DNA of 12,146 nucleotides, from the NCBI GenBank assembly GCA_021828525.1, contig JAJZGM010000021.1, positions 1 through 12,146 on the forward strand. Direction: 5' to 3'. The stretch is from Nitrospirota bacterium (GTDB lineage Bacteria; Nitrospirota; Leptospirillia; Leptospirillales; Leptospirillaceae). The position numbers and the translations under genes are program-made. Below, in pieces: positions 6,387-12,146 of this stretch. The notes below the pieces were generated by a model that was given only the letters and a program-made list of their open reading frames with translations, did not search any database and was not told where the DNA came from. The first letter of the stretch is position 1. Each line of letters begins with the position of its first letter.

Positions 6387-6845
6387 ATGGACAGACATGA
6401 CACAAGCTCGGCCGGGCAAGAGGAAAATGACGGGATCATCCCCGGGTCTCTGAAGGAGTGTTCCCTGGAGGCTTTTTCCGAAGTTGCCCGTCTCGTGACC
6501 GTTCTCGAGACGGAGCGGGATCTTCTCGTTTCGGGAGACTGGGAGAAACTCGACCCGGTCCTGGAGGAAAAATCCCGAAGATCCCGCCGGCTGGGCGAGC
6601 TTTTGTCAGGATTGTCCCCGGATCAGACCGGGGGAGACGAGGAAGAACCGTCGCTCAGGAGCGCCCTCATGCATCTCTCCGAACTTGCTGCCGTCAATCT
6701 TGTCCTTGCCCGTGAATCCTCCCTGATGGTCGAGCAGGTCCTGAGAGAAATCACGCTCGATGCGGAAGGCGGAGGGACCTACGGGGCAAGCGGAGAGGTC
6801 GGAACCGCACGTCCGTCTCCCGCCATGGTCTCGACAAGGGGCTAG
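6387..6845 (+). CDS. flgN: FlgN-family export chaperone for FlgK and FlgL
   Basis: FlgN keeps the hook-filament junction proteins FlgK and FlgL unpolymerised in the cytoplasm and delivers them to the export gate. The 152-residue product is mainly helical, with the FlgN-like pattern LVTVLETERDLLVSGDWEKL near residues 37-56, followed by acidic and basic helices (EEKSRRSRRLGELL) and another long helix near residues 90-120. The start at 6387 is preferred over an in-frame upstream ATG at 6324 that lies inside flgM, because AAGGA sits 8 nt in front of 6387. The sequence is poorly conserved, as usual for this family, so the call relies partly on the position between flgM and flgK. The tail after residue 125 looks disordered. 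Confidence 0.78.
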   Translation: MDRHDTSSAGQEENDGIIPGSLKECSLEAFSEVARLVTVLETERDLLVSGDWEKLDPVLEEKSRRSRRLGELLSGLSPDQTGGDEEEPSLRSALMHLSELAAVNLVLARESSLMVEQVLREITLDAEGGGTYGASGEVGTARPSPAMVSTRG

Positions 6846-6877
6846 CGGCCCGGCCCGGAAAATTCTGGAGGTAGGCA

Positions 6878-8557
6878 ATGTCGGGTATCATCGGCGTCAT
6901 GAATATTGGACAGTCCGGGATAGAGGCCAACGAGGCTGCCTTGAAGACGGCCGGCCACAATCTTTCCAATGTCAACACTCCCGGATATTCCAGGGAGCGG
7001 GTCATCTTCGAACAGCATGTGCCCGATACCGGCCATCCGGGGATGATGGGCTCCGGGGTCGATGCCCGTCGCATCCGTCGCGTCGTCAATCACTTTCTGG
7101 AAAACCAGTCGGCACGCCAAAAGACAACTCTGGGATTCTGGGAATCTTCCCGGACATCCCTGGGTGAGATCGATTCCTACTATTTTCATGCCCAGTCGGA
7201 GGGGCTTTCCCGCGATCTGTCTCGTTTTTTCAACCATTGGGAGACGGTGGCCAATCATCCGGCAGACCGGGCCGCCCGGGCGACCCTGGTCACCTACGGC
7301 CACAATCTTGGCCAGGACTTTCACCAGATGACCGCCCTCTATGCGGAGGCCCGGAACCGTCTTGGCCTCCAGATCGATGATCAGGTCACAAAGATCAATA
7401 CCCGCATCGCCCGGATTGCGGCCTTGAACCACAGCATTCTCGCAGCCCGCGGCCGGGGAGAGGATCCAAACACCTTTCTCGACGAGCGAAGCCGTCTCGC
7501 GATGGAGGTTTCACACCTCACCAATGCCCACTTTTTCCTTGACAAGGACGGCTCCCTGAACCTTCATCTGGGGGGACAGTCGGCCTTTTCTGCGGAAAAA
7601 GTCGGGCACATGACCTCCGTTTTCGATCCTGTCCGCGACCGATACCGGATCATTTTCGCCCCCCCGTCCCATTCCGGTCCTCCGATCGACATCACCGACC
7701 GGGTCCGGGGCGGCACCCTTGGCGGGTATCTCGATGTCCGGGATCACAAGATGAAGTCCATGCAGCACCATCTCGACCTTTTGGCCTATCAGCTGGTCAA
7801 CAGTCTCAACGCGATCCATACAAGGGGATTTGGCCTGTCGGGACAGACCGGTGTCAATTTTTTCCGGCCGACCGTCGAAGTGGCACGGACAAAGGGGGAA
7901 GGGACCGGCAGGCTGGTTGCAAATGTGGACGATCCCGCCCAGGTGCTTCCGGAGGTGGATGTCGAGGTGGACTCGGCGGAGGTGAAGGTTTACTCCCACG
8001 CCGACCATGTCCTTCTCGGAAGCGCAGCCATGAAGGATGGTCTTGGGGAGGTCACCGCGGGAGGGTACGCCCTGCGGGTCCTGGCCCCCAAAAAAGGGTC
8101 GGAGAGTTTCCTTGTCTCCGGAGGAGGGCATGTTGAAGGGGCGGCTCTCCATCTGGACGTTGAGAAACTGACCGCGGACGACATCGCTGTCGCCCAGTCC
8201 CCGGCAGCCCCCGGCAGCAACGAGGGGGACAACGCCAACGCCCACCAGATATTTTACCTTTCCCAGAAGCATCTCCGGTTTCCCGGCGAAGACGAACCAG
8301 CCTCGATTTACGAGTACTATGCCTCCGGTGTGGCCCGGATCGGGGCCTGGGCCCGTCAGTCCCGTTTGAACGACAAGGCCCAGGCCGCCATCTCCCAGAG
8401 TCTCGAGAACCAGAGGCTCTCGGTGTCGGGGGTGTCGATTGCCAACGAATCAGCCAAGATCATCCGGTTCGAAAAGGCCTACCAGGCTTCGGCCAATCTC
8501 ATCCAGATGGTGAACAGGCTTCTCGACACACTCGTTCGCCTGCCCAACAGCGGCTGA
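6878..8557 (+). CDS. flgK: Hook-filament junction protein FlgK (HAP1)
   Basis: FlgK forms the first junction layer between hook and filament. The 559-residue product has the rod/hook type N-terminus with ALKTAGHNLSNVNTPGYSRE at about residues 20-39, the HAP1 helical region (SRDLSRFFNHWETVANHP near 109-126), a large central region, the conserved GDNANAHQIFYL near residues 450-461, and the C-terminal helix SGVSIANESAKIIRFEKAYQ near 515-534. The length is normal for FlgK. The ATG follows GGAGG and is 32 nt after flgN. The downstream neighbour is flgL, its junction partner. Confidence 0.95.
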   Translation: MSGIIGVMNIGQSGIEANEAALKTAGHNLSNVNTPGYSRERVIFEQHVPDTGHPGMMGSGVDARRIRRVVNHFLENQSARQKTTLGFWESSRTSLGEIDSYYFHAQSEGLSRDLSRFFNHWETVANHPADRAARATLVTYGHNLGQDFHQMTALYAEARNRLGLQIDDQVTKINTRIARIAALNHSILAARGRGEDPNTFLDERSRLAMEVSHLTNAHFFLDKDGSLNLHLGGQSAFSAEKVGHMTSVFDPVRDRYRIIFAPPSHSGPPIDITDRVRGGTLGGYLDVRDHKMKSMQHHLDLLAYQLVNSLNAIHTRGFGLSGQTGVNFFRPTVEVARTKGEGTGRLVANVDDPAQVLPEVDVEVDSAEVKVYSHADHVLLGSAAMKDGLGEVTAGGYALRVLAPKKGSESFLVSGGGHVEGAALHLDVEKLTADDIAVAQSPAAPGSNEGDNANAHQIFYLSQKHLRFPGEDEPASIYEYYASGVARIGAWARQSRLNDKAQAAISQSLENQRLSVSGVSIANESAKIIRFEKAYQASANLIQMVNRLLDTLVRLPNSG

Positions 8558-8568
8558 GAGGGGGAAGG

Positions 8569-9507
8569 ATGATTCGGGTCACAGGGTTGATGACCGACCG
8601 CTCTCTCATGGCAAACCATGACCGTGCCACGGAGAATCTTTACGAAGCGGAGCGCCAGGTCTCGTCCGGAAAAAGAGCCGATACTCCGGGCGATGCCCCG
8701 GAGGCCGTGAGCGAAGTTCTCCGGATCAACCGTTCGCTGGCTGTGACGGGCCAGATCATCCAGAATGCCCGTGAAGGAGCCAGCCGGATCTCCCTTATGG
8801 AAAGCATTCTGACTCAGATCGACAATGTGATGATCCGGGCCAAAGGGTTGGCCATTCGCCAGGCCAACGGGACGATGGATGCCGAAGACAGGCGGATCGC
8901 GGCCGAGGAGGCGGCCCGTCTTCTGGAGCAGACAGTGGCCCTGGCCAATACCCGTGGAGGGGAGCAATACCTTTTCGGGGGAACGAACATCAGCATACCT
9001 CCCTTTCTTCTCGGGGATCCGAAAAAGGAGCCCTTTGTCGTCTCCTACAAGGGCAATCACAGGAGCTCGACCATCCAGCAGGGGTTCACCCCCAGTTTCC
9101 GCCAGGCGGGACTCATGAAGACGACCGTCTCGGGAGACAGGATTCTGGGGGACTCAAAGAAGAATCCCGATGCGAATCTGGCTTTCCCGGCCCTTCGTCG
9201 ATTTGTCCTGGGGCTCAGGAGCAATGACGAGGCGGCCATCCACAACGCCATCGGAGAGCTCGATCTGGCCATTCGGTCCATCTCCGAACGTGCGGCCGTC
9301 CTGGGAACCTACGAGAGGTCGCTCAGGAGCACTGTCTCGAGACTTGAAAAATACCGGACCGACCTCAAGGTTCTGAGGAGCGAAACGGAGGATGTGGACA
9401 TCCCCAAGGCAGCTTCTCGCATGGCTTTGGCCCAGAACCTGCTTGAGGTGTCGGCCAAGGCGAGCCGGAACATCCTCCAGAATGTTCAGAACGTCCTTTT
9501 CCACTAG
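8569..9507 (+). CDS. flgL: Hook-filament junction protein FlgL (HAP3)
   Basis: FlgL is the second junction protein, between FlgK and the flagellin filament, and is structurally a flagellin relative. The 312-residue product begins MIRVTGLMTDRSLMANHDRA, has the flagellin-like EAERQVSSGKRADTPGDAPE near residues 27-46 and GGEQYLFGGTNI typical of FlgL near residues 131-142. It ends in a flagellin-type helix (KAASRMALAQNLLEVSAKAS). The length is typical. It starts 11 nt after flgK with GGGGGAAGG just upstream. Its TAG (9505-9507) is the in-frame stop that closes the CsrA reading frame on the upstream side. Confidence 0.95.
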   Translation: MIRVTGLMTDRSLMANHDRATENLYEAERQVSSGKRADTPGDAPEAVSEVLRINRSLAVTGQIIQNAREGASRISLMESILTQIDNVMIRAKGLAIRQANGTMDAEDRRIAAEEAARLLEQTVALANTRGGEQYLFGGTNISIPPFLLGDPKKEPFVVSYKGNHRSSTIQQGFTPSFRQAGLMKTTVSGDRILGDSKKNPDANLAFPALRRFVLGLRSNDEAAIHNAIGELDLAIRSISERAAVLGTYERSLRSTVSRLEKYRTDLKVLRSETEDVDIPKAASRMALAQNLLEVSAKASRNILQNVQNVLFH

Positions 9508-9529
9508 AAGGGACGTTCCTTTGAAGGGA
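9507..9529 (+). promoter_or_regulatory. Two GAAGGGA repeats in front of csrA-fliW, candidate CsrA autoregulatory sites
   Basis: GAAGGGA occurs at 9507-9513 and again at 9523-9529. Both contain the CsrA core ANGGA, and the second overlaps the Shine-Dalgarno (GGGAG, 9526-9530) of the csrA domain. The first can sit in a small imperfect stem (9508-9512 with 9517-9521). Autorepression by CsrA binding over its own Shine-Dalgarno is known in other bacteria. The purine-rich sequence also simply serves ribosome binding. Confidence 0.4.
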
Positions 9530-9537
9530 GAAGGCCC

Positions 9538-10239
9538 ATTCTTATCCTGACACGTAAAATCGGAGAGGGAATCCGGATCGGCCATTCCGTTCACGTCGTT
9601 GTTCTGGAGGTGAAGGGGGGGGCGGTCCGGATCGGGATCGAGGCTCCGGACGGTGTTCTCATTCACCGGGACGAGGTTCTGGCCCGGATCACGGAGGAGA
9701 ACAGAAAAGCGACCGGGTCCTCCCGGGAGAGGGTGGAGGGAGAGACCGTGATCCCTCCCCGAACAGCAGGAAGTTCGATGAAAACCTACGACACCAGGCG
9801 ATTCGGGAAAATTCCCATCGAGGACGAGAGGGTCATCGTCTTTCCCGACGGCCTTCTGGGGTTCCCGTCCTCCCGGAGGTTTGTTCTTCTCGAAACTGCT
9901 GAAAACGGGTTCTTCTACTGGCTCCAGTCCATTGACGATCCTTCTCTCGCCTTTGTCGTCATCGATCCTGTGCTCCTGGTCCCCGACTACAAGAGTCGTC
10001 TTGTGCTTCCGGAATGGGACAGGGAATTTTTTGACCCTGAAGGGCCCTCCTCGCTTCATGCCATGGCGATTGTCACCTTCTCCGGAGAGGACGAAACGGG
10101 GGCTACGGCGAACCTGCAGGGGCCGCTTCTCGTCCGGGAGAGCGACCGCCTTGGTCGTCAGGTCGTTCTGGCCGAATCGGATGCCTGGCTTCGCATGCCC
10201 GTCTTTCCTCTGGAAGACAGAAGCGGGGGGTCTTCCTAA
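9538..10239 (+). CDS. csrA-fliW: CsrA-FliW fusion protein, apparent ATT start
   Basis: One uninterrupted frame of 233 codons encodes a complete CsrA domain (residues 1-62) and a complete FliW domain (residues 81-233). CsrA represses translation by binding GGA motifs in mRNA leaders; FliW antagonises CsrA and also binds flagellin. The CsrA part reads (I)LILTRKIGEGIRIG and has the RNA-binding residues Leu4 and Arg44 (in IHRDEV), and Asn55 in ITEENRKA, the position I recall as needed for FliW binding in Bacillus subtilis. FliW begins MKTYDTRRFGKIPI and contains VFPDGLLGFP, FYWLQSIDDPSLAFVV and ANLQGPLLV. The linker is about 20 residues. No ATG, GTG or TTG exists in frame between the TAG at 9505 and the CsrA N-terminus; ATT at 9538 is placed exactly where CsrA proteins start, with GGGAG 7 nt upstream. 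FliW could also be started separately at ATG 9778, which has AGGA 6 nt upstream. Confidence 0.85.
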   Translation: MLILTRKIGEGIRIGHSVHVVVLEVKGGAVRIGIEAPDGVLIHRDEVLARITEENRKATGSSRERVEGETVIPPRTAGSSMKTYDTRRFGKIPIEDERVIVFPDGLLGFPSSRRFVLLETAENGFFYWLQSIDDPSLAFVVIDPVLLVPDYKSRLVLPEWDREFFDPEGPSSLHAMAIVTFSGEDETGATANLQGPLLVRESDRLGRQVVLAESDAWLRMPVFPLEDRSGGSS

Positions 10240-10263
10240 AGTTTTCCGGCATCCTGCCGAAGA
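10237..10263 (+). promoter_or_regulatory. Sigma-28 (FliA) promoter of flagellin 2
   Basis: TAAAGTTT (10237-10244), an exact match to the sigma-28 -35 element, is followed by 11 nt and GCCGAAGA (10256-10263), which matches GCCGATAA at 6 of 8 positions. The spacing is ideal. The first three bases of the -35 box are the TAA stop codon of the csrA-fliW frame. The predicted start is near 10270, giving a leader of about 90 nt before flagellin 2. Confidence 0.85.
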
Positions 10264-10269
10264 GATCCT

Positions 10270-10358
10270 TGGAACGGTGAGGACCGTTGTCCCGGTTGAG
10301 TCGCCGGGTGACCAAGGACAAGGCCAGGGATGAGGCCGGAAAACCCAAGGAGGGTACA
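10270..10358 (+). promoter_or_regulatory. Structured flagellin 2 leader with three CARGGA (CsrA-type) sites
   Basis: CARGGA motifs lie at 10313-10318 (CAAGGA), 10325-10330 (CAGGGA, continuing as CAGGGATG to 10332) and 10346-10351 (CAAGGA, inside the Shine-Dalgarno). By eye the second has GGA in the 8-nt loop of a GGCC/GGCC stem (10322-10325 with 10334-10337). The third has AAGGA as the loop of ACCC/GGGT (10343-10346 with 10352-10355). Two further hairpins lie upstream: AACGGT/ACCGTT (10273-10278 with 10283-10288) and CCCGG/CCGGG (10291-10295 with 10304-10308). GGA in hairpin loops, one blocking the Shine-Dalgarno, is the known CsrA target layout, as in the B. subtilis hag leader. Confidence 0.65.
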
Positions 10359-11186
10359 ATGAGCGGTTTGATCATCAACGACAACATGGCATCGCTGAAT
10401 GCCCAGTACAATCTGAACGAGACCCAGCGTGCCCTGAACAAGCACATTAATCGGCTCTCCTCAGGCTACCGCGTGAACACTCCCGCGGACGATCCTGCCG
10501 GGTATTCGATTTCCCAGCGCATGGGCGGTCAGATCAAATCCTATGCGGCGGCCATCCGGAATGCCAATGACGGATCGGCCCTTTTGCAGACGGCGAACGG
10601 GGCTCTTCAGACCGACAACACCATTATTCTGAAGATGCGCCAGCTGGCCATCGAGGCGGCAAACAGCACCTATTCGCCAAAGGATCTCAAGGTCTTAAAC
10701 CAGGAGTACCAGCATCTCAAGTCGGAAATCACACGTATCGCGAAGGTGACCGACTTCAACGGGATGAAGCTTCTCGATGGAAGCCATTCGGACTTCAAGT
10801 TTCACGTCGGTATCTACACCACCTTCAGCGACCGGTTGCATGTCAAAGTCGGAAAGCTGGACTCCGATGAGCTGGGAATCAGCGGGACGGATATCCTAAA
10901 CCGCAACGATGCCAAGCATTCGGTGGACCAGCTCGACAAGGCTCTCGACCGGATCAACGAACTGCAGGGCAACATCGGTGCCATCCAGAACCGGATGGAA
11001 TGGACGATCCGGAACCTGAACACCGCAACCACCAATGTCCAGGCGAGCCGGGCCGGAATCCGGGACGTGGATTTCGCCGGAGAAACCGCCAGGTTTACTA
11101 AACGCCAAATCCTGTCCCAGTCCGGCGCCGCCGTGCTGGCCCAGGCGAACCTTATTCCACAGGCAGCCATCAAGCTGCTCCCTTAG
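10359..11186 (+). CDS. fliC: Flagellin 2 (short flagellin under sigma-28)
   Basis: This filament subunit has 275 residues. The conserved N-terminal segments are NDNMASLNAQYNLNETQ, INRLSSGYRVN, ADDPAGYSI, RNANDGSALLQT and KMRQLAIEAAN; the C-terminal ones are IGAIQNRMEWTIRNLNTA, DFAGETARFTKRQILSQSG and VLAQANLIPQAAIKLL. The central variable domain is almost missing and the last residue is Pro, as in flagellin 1. The start at 10359 is chosen because MSGLIIN is the conserved N-terminus and AAGGAGG precedes it; the frame is open further upstream (GTG at 10287), but that part is leader RNA. With its own sigma-28 promoter and a CsrA-type leader it is likely the major, regulated flagellin. Tandem hairpins follow the stop directly. 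Confidence 0.96.
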   Translation: MSGLIINDNMASLNAQYNLNETQRALNKHINRLSSGYRVNTPADDPAGYSISQRMGGQIKSYAAAIRNANDGSALLQTANGALQTDNTIILKMRQLAIEAANSTYSPKDLKVLNQEYQHLKSEITRIAKVTDFNGMKLLDGSHSDFKFHVGIYTTFSDRLHVKVGKLDSDELGISGTDILNRNDAKHSVDQLDKALDRINELQGNIGAIQNRMEWTIRNLNTATTNVQASRAGIRDVDFAGETARFTKRQILSQSGAAVLAQANLIPQAAIKLLP

Positions 11187-11209
11187 CTAGGCCCGCCCGT
11201 CGGGCCTAG
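11187..11209 (+). terminator. Hairpin 1 after flagellin 2
   Basis: CTAGGCCCG (11187-11195) pairs perfectly with CGGGCCTAG (11201-11209) over a 5-nt loop and begins directly after the flagellin 2 stop codon. No T-run follows, so it is either a Rho-independent terminator of imperfect type or a 3'-end structure that stabilises the abundant flagellin mRNA. Confidence 0.65.
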
Positions 11210-11212
11210 GGA

Positions 11213-11234
11213 CTGGCCGGCGATCGCCGGCCAG
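11213..11234 (+). terminator. Hairpin 2 after flagellin 2, perfect 22-nt palindrome
   Basis: The 22 nt are a perfect palindrome: CTGGCCGGCG (11213-11222), AT, CGCCGGCCAG (11225-11234). It is 3 nt after hairpin 1 and followed only by CCCTATTATCC, with no proper T-run. As a tandem pair the two hairpins form a plausible transcript end or an RNase barrier. A perfect palindrome could also be a protein-binding DNA site. Confidence 0.6.
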
Positions 11235-11250
11235 CCCTATTATCCTGAGA

Positions 11251-11265
11251 TGGCCTGCCCTTTGC
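11251..11265 (+). promoter_or_regulatory. Candidate sigma-54 promoter of fliD
   Basis: TGGCCTGCCCTTTGC keeps the essential GG (11252-11253) and GC (11264-11265) with exactly 10 nt between them and matches TGGC and TTGC of the consensus, but differs at the two bases after TGGC. The predicted start is near 11277, giving a leader of about 42 nt. It lies just after the hairpins that probably end the flagellin 2 transcript. It is clearly weaker than the flgF promoter, and its upstream activator sites, if any, would overlap the hairpins. Confidence 0.4.
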
Positions 11266-11318
11266 GGGTCTTTTGCGTTTCAGGGCTTTTATGAAAGACG
11301 GAAGTCTGGAGGTGCAGT

Positions 11319-12146
11319 GTGAGCGGAATTTCCGGAGCGATCCCGGGCGCCGGAGGCCCCCAGGACACATCCACGCATCGCATGCGGATCACCAACATGG
11401 CGGCGCTCTCCCAGGGACTGGACACGGAGAAGCTTGTCGAGGCGAACCTGCAGGCGGCGGCCGTTCCTCTCGAGCAGATGGAGCAGCACCAGGCCACCCT
11501 TGAATCCCAGGCATCCATCTGGCGAAAGGTCCAGCAGAAGCTGGACGGTTTTCTCAAAGTCTCCGGGAACCTGAACCTCAGGCAGGACTTCAATGCCTTC
11601 AAAAGCATCGTCCCCCCCCATGCGGCCTTTACCGTGACCCCCGGGCCCGGTGCCTCCCTCGGTTCCTACAGCGTCTCCGTCGATTCCCTTGCCAAGCCGG
11701 GAGTGCTTGTCTCTTCGGGATTCCCTGACAAGGACCGGACCTCCGTCCTCAATATTCCTCCGGACGGGGCTTTTTCCCATGCGACCCTCACCTTCCTGAT
11801 CGGAGATCACCTGATCGGCGGGAGGCTCCGGACGGTCCGCCTCGACAAGGACACGGGCTTCACCATGGAGGATCTGGCCCAGGCCATCAATAATGCCAAT
11901 ATCGGAATCCATGCCATGGTCATGAGGACGGGGGCCCCTGGCGCTGCTTACTCCCTTTCGCTCTCTTCCACGAAGAACGGGATGAATTTCCGGGTCATGG
12001 AACAGGAAGGACTGGATTTTTCCTTCAAGACGGTTCAGAAAGGAAGCCTTGCCCGGTTGAAGGTCAACGGGGTTCCCGTCCAGTCGGCATCCAACGACGT
12101 GGTCGATGCCATCCCCGGTTCGGTGATCCATCTCCGGCAGCCCACC
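11319..12146 (+). CDS. fliD: Filament cap protein FliD (HAP2), 5' part
   Basis: FliD caps the filament tip and helps flagellin polymerise. The frame is open for 276 codons to the window edge, so the C-terminus is missing. After about 28 extra N-terminal residues the family signature appears: ALSQGLDTEKLVEANLQAAA, PLEQMEQHQATLESQ, and IWRKVQQKLDGFL near residues 30-81. The usual FliD-type repeat GSYSVSVDSLAKP follows near residues 122-134. The GTG at 11319 has GGAGG 6 nt upstream and is the preferred start; ATG at 11382 (residue 22) has no clear Shine-Dalgarno. The codon at GTG shares the SG-rich start seen in the flagellins. The gene is 132 nt after flagellin 2, separated by two hairpins and a possible sigma-54 promoter. 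Confidence 0.92.
   Translation, partial: MSGISGAIPGAGGPQDTSTHRMRITNMAALSQGLDTEKLVEANLQAAAVPLEQMEQHQATLESQASIWRKVQQKLDGFLKVSGNLNLRQDFNAFKSIVPPHAAFTVTPGPGASLGSYSVSVDSLAKPGVLVSSGFPDKDRTSVLNIPPDGAFSHATLTFLIGDHLIGGRLRTVRLDKDTGFTMEDLAQAINNANIGIHAMVMRTGAPGAAYSLSLSSTKNGMNFRVMEQEGLDFSFKTVQKGSLARLKVNGVPVQSASNDVVDAIPGSVIHLRQPT

Noticed and set aside
8677..8684. GCCGATAC inside flgL, resembling a sigma-28 -10 box
   Set aside because: No TAAA-type -35 lies 15-16 nt upstream, and the sequence simply encodes conserved FlgL residues.
10287..10358. N-terminal extension of flagellin 2 from a GTG at 10287
   Set aside because: The conserved flagellin start MSGLIIN and the Shine-Dalgarno place the start at 10359. 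The upstream codons lie in the predicted leader and give basic, non-flagellin sequence.
11213..11234. GCGATCGC at the centre of the palindrome read as a cyanobacterial HIP1 repeat
   Set aside because: Only one copy was noticed, it is explained by the hairpin, and the gene content does not suggest a cyanobacterium.

Overview
The window is almost entirely a flagellar gene cluster, with every recognisable gene on the + strand. It comes from a GC-rich Gram-negative (diderm) bacterium: L-ring (FlgH) and P-ring (FlgI) genes are present, sigma-54 and sigma-28 type promoters are visible, and the flagellins are short. Gene order and general sequence character made me think of Nitrospirota, possibly a Leptospirillum-like acidophile. 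That is a memory-based guess, and other polar-flagellate diderms are not excluded.

Layout. (1) 1-747: an unassigned open frame that may be the 3' end of an upstream gene (to 425), then an AT-richer upstream region ending in a textbook sigma-54 promoter at 705-720. (2) 748-5910: a tightly packed rod, ring and flagellin block, flgF-flgG-flgA-flgH-flgI-flgJ-fliC1, with overlaps or gaps of 20 nt or less and Shine-Dalgarno sequences that often overlap the previous stop. (3) 5948-10239: a sigma-28 promoter followed by flgM-flgN-flgK-flgL and one open frame that joins CsrA to FliW. (4) 10237-11234: a second sigma-28 promoter whose -35 box begins on the fliW stop codon, a leader of about 90 nt with three CsrA-type CARGGA sites, flagellin fliC2, and two tandem hairpins. 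(5) 11251-12146: a candidate sigma-54 promoter and the first 276 codons of fliD, cut by the window edge.

How the parts fit. Sigma-54 would drive the rod and ring stage and, apparently, flagellin 1. FlgM (anti-sigma-28) and FlgN (chaperone for FlgK and FlgL) share a sigma-28 operon with their targets, so late gene expression is fed back through export. The last gene of that operon encodes CsrA and its antagonist FliW as one polypeptide. It lies directly upstream of a flagellin whose leader looks like a CsrA target, with GGA in the loops of two hairpins, one of them holding the Shine-Dalgarno.

The most unusual points are the in-frame CsrA-FliW fusion (9538-10239), its apparent ATT start codon with no ATG, GTG or TTG available at the conserved CsrA N-terminus, and the compact CsrA-responsive leader of fliC2 next to it. 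Together they suggest a self-contained flagellin homeostasis module in which repressor and antagonist are made in fixed 1:1 ratio. All functional statements are inferred from sequence read by eye; nothing was searched or folded by computer.
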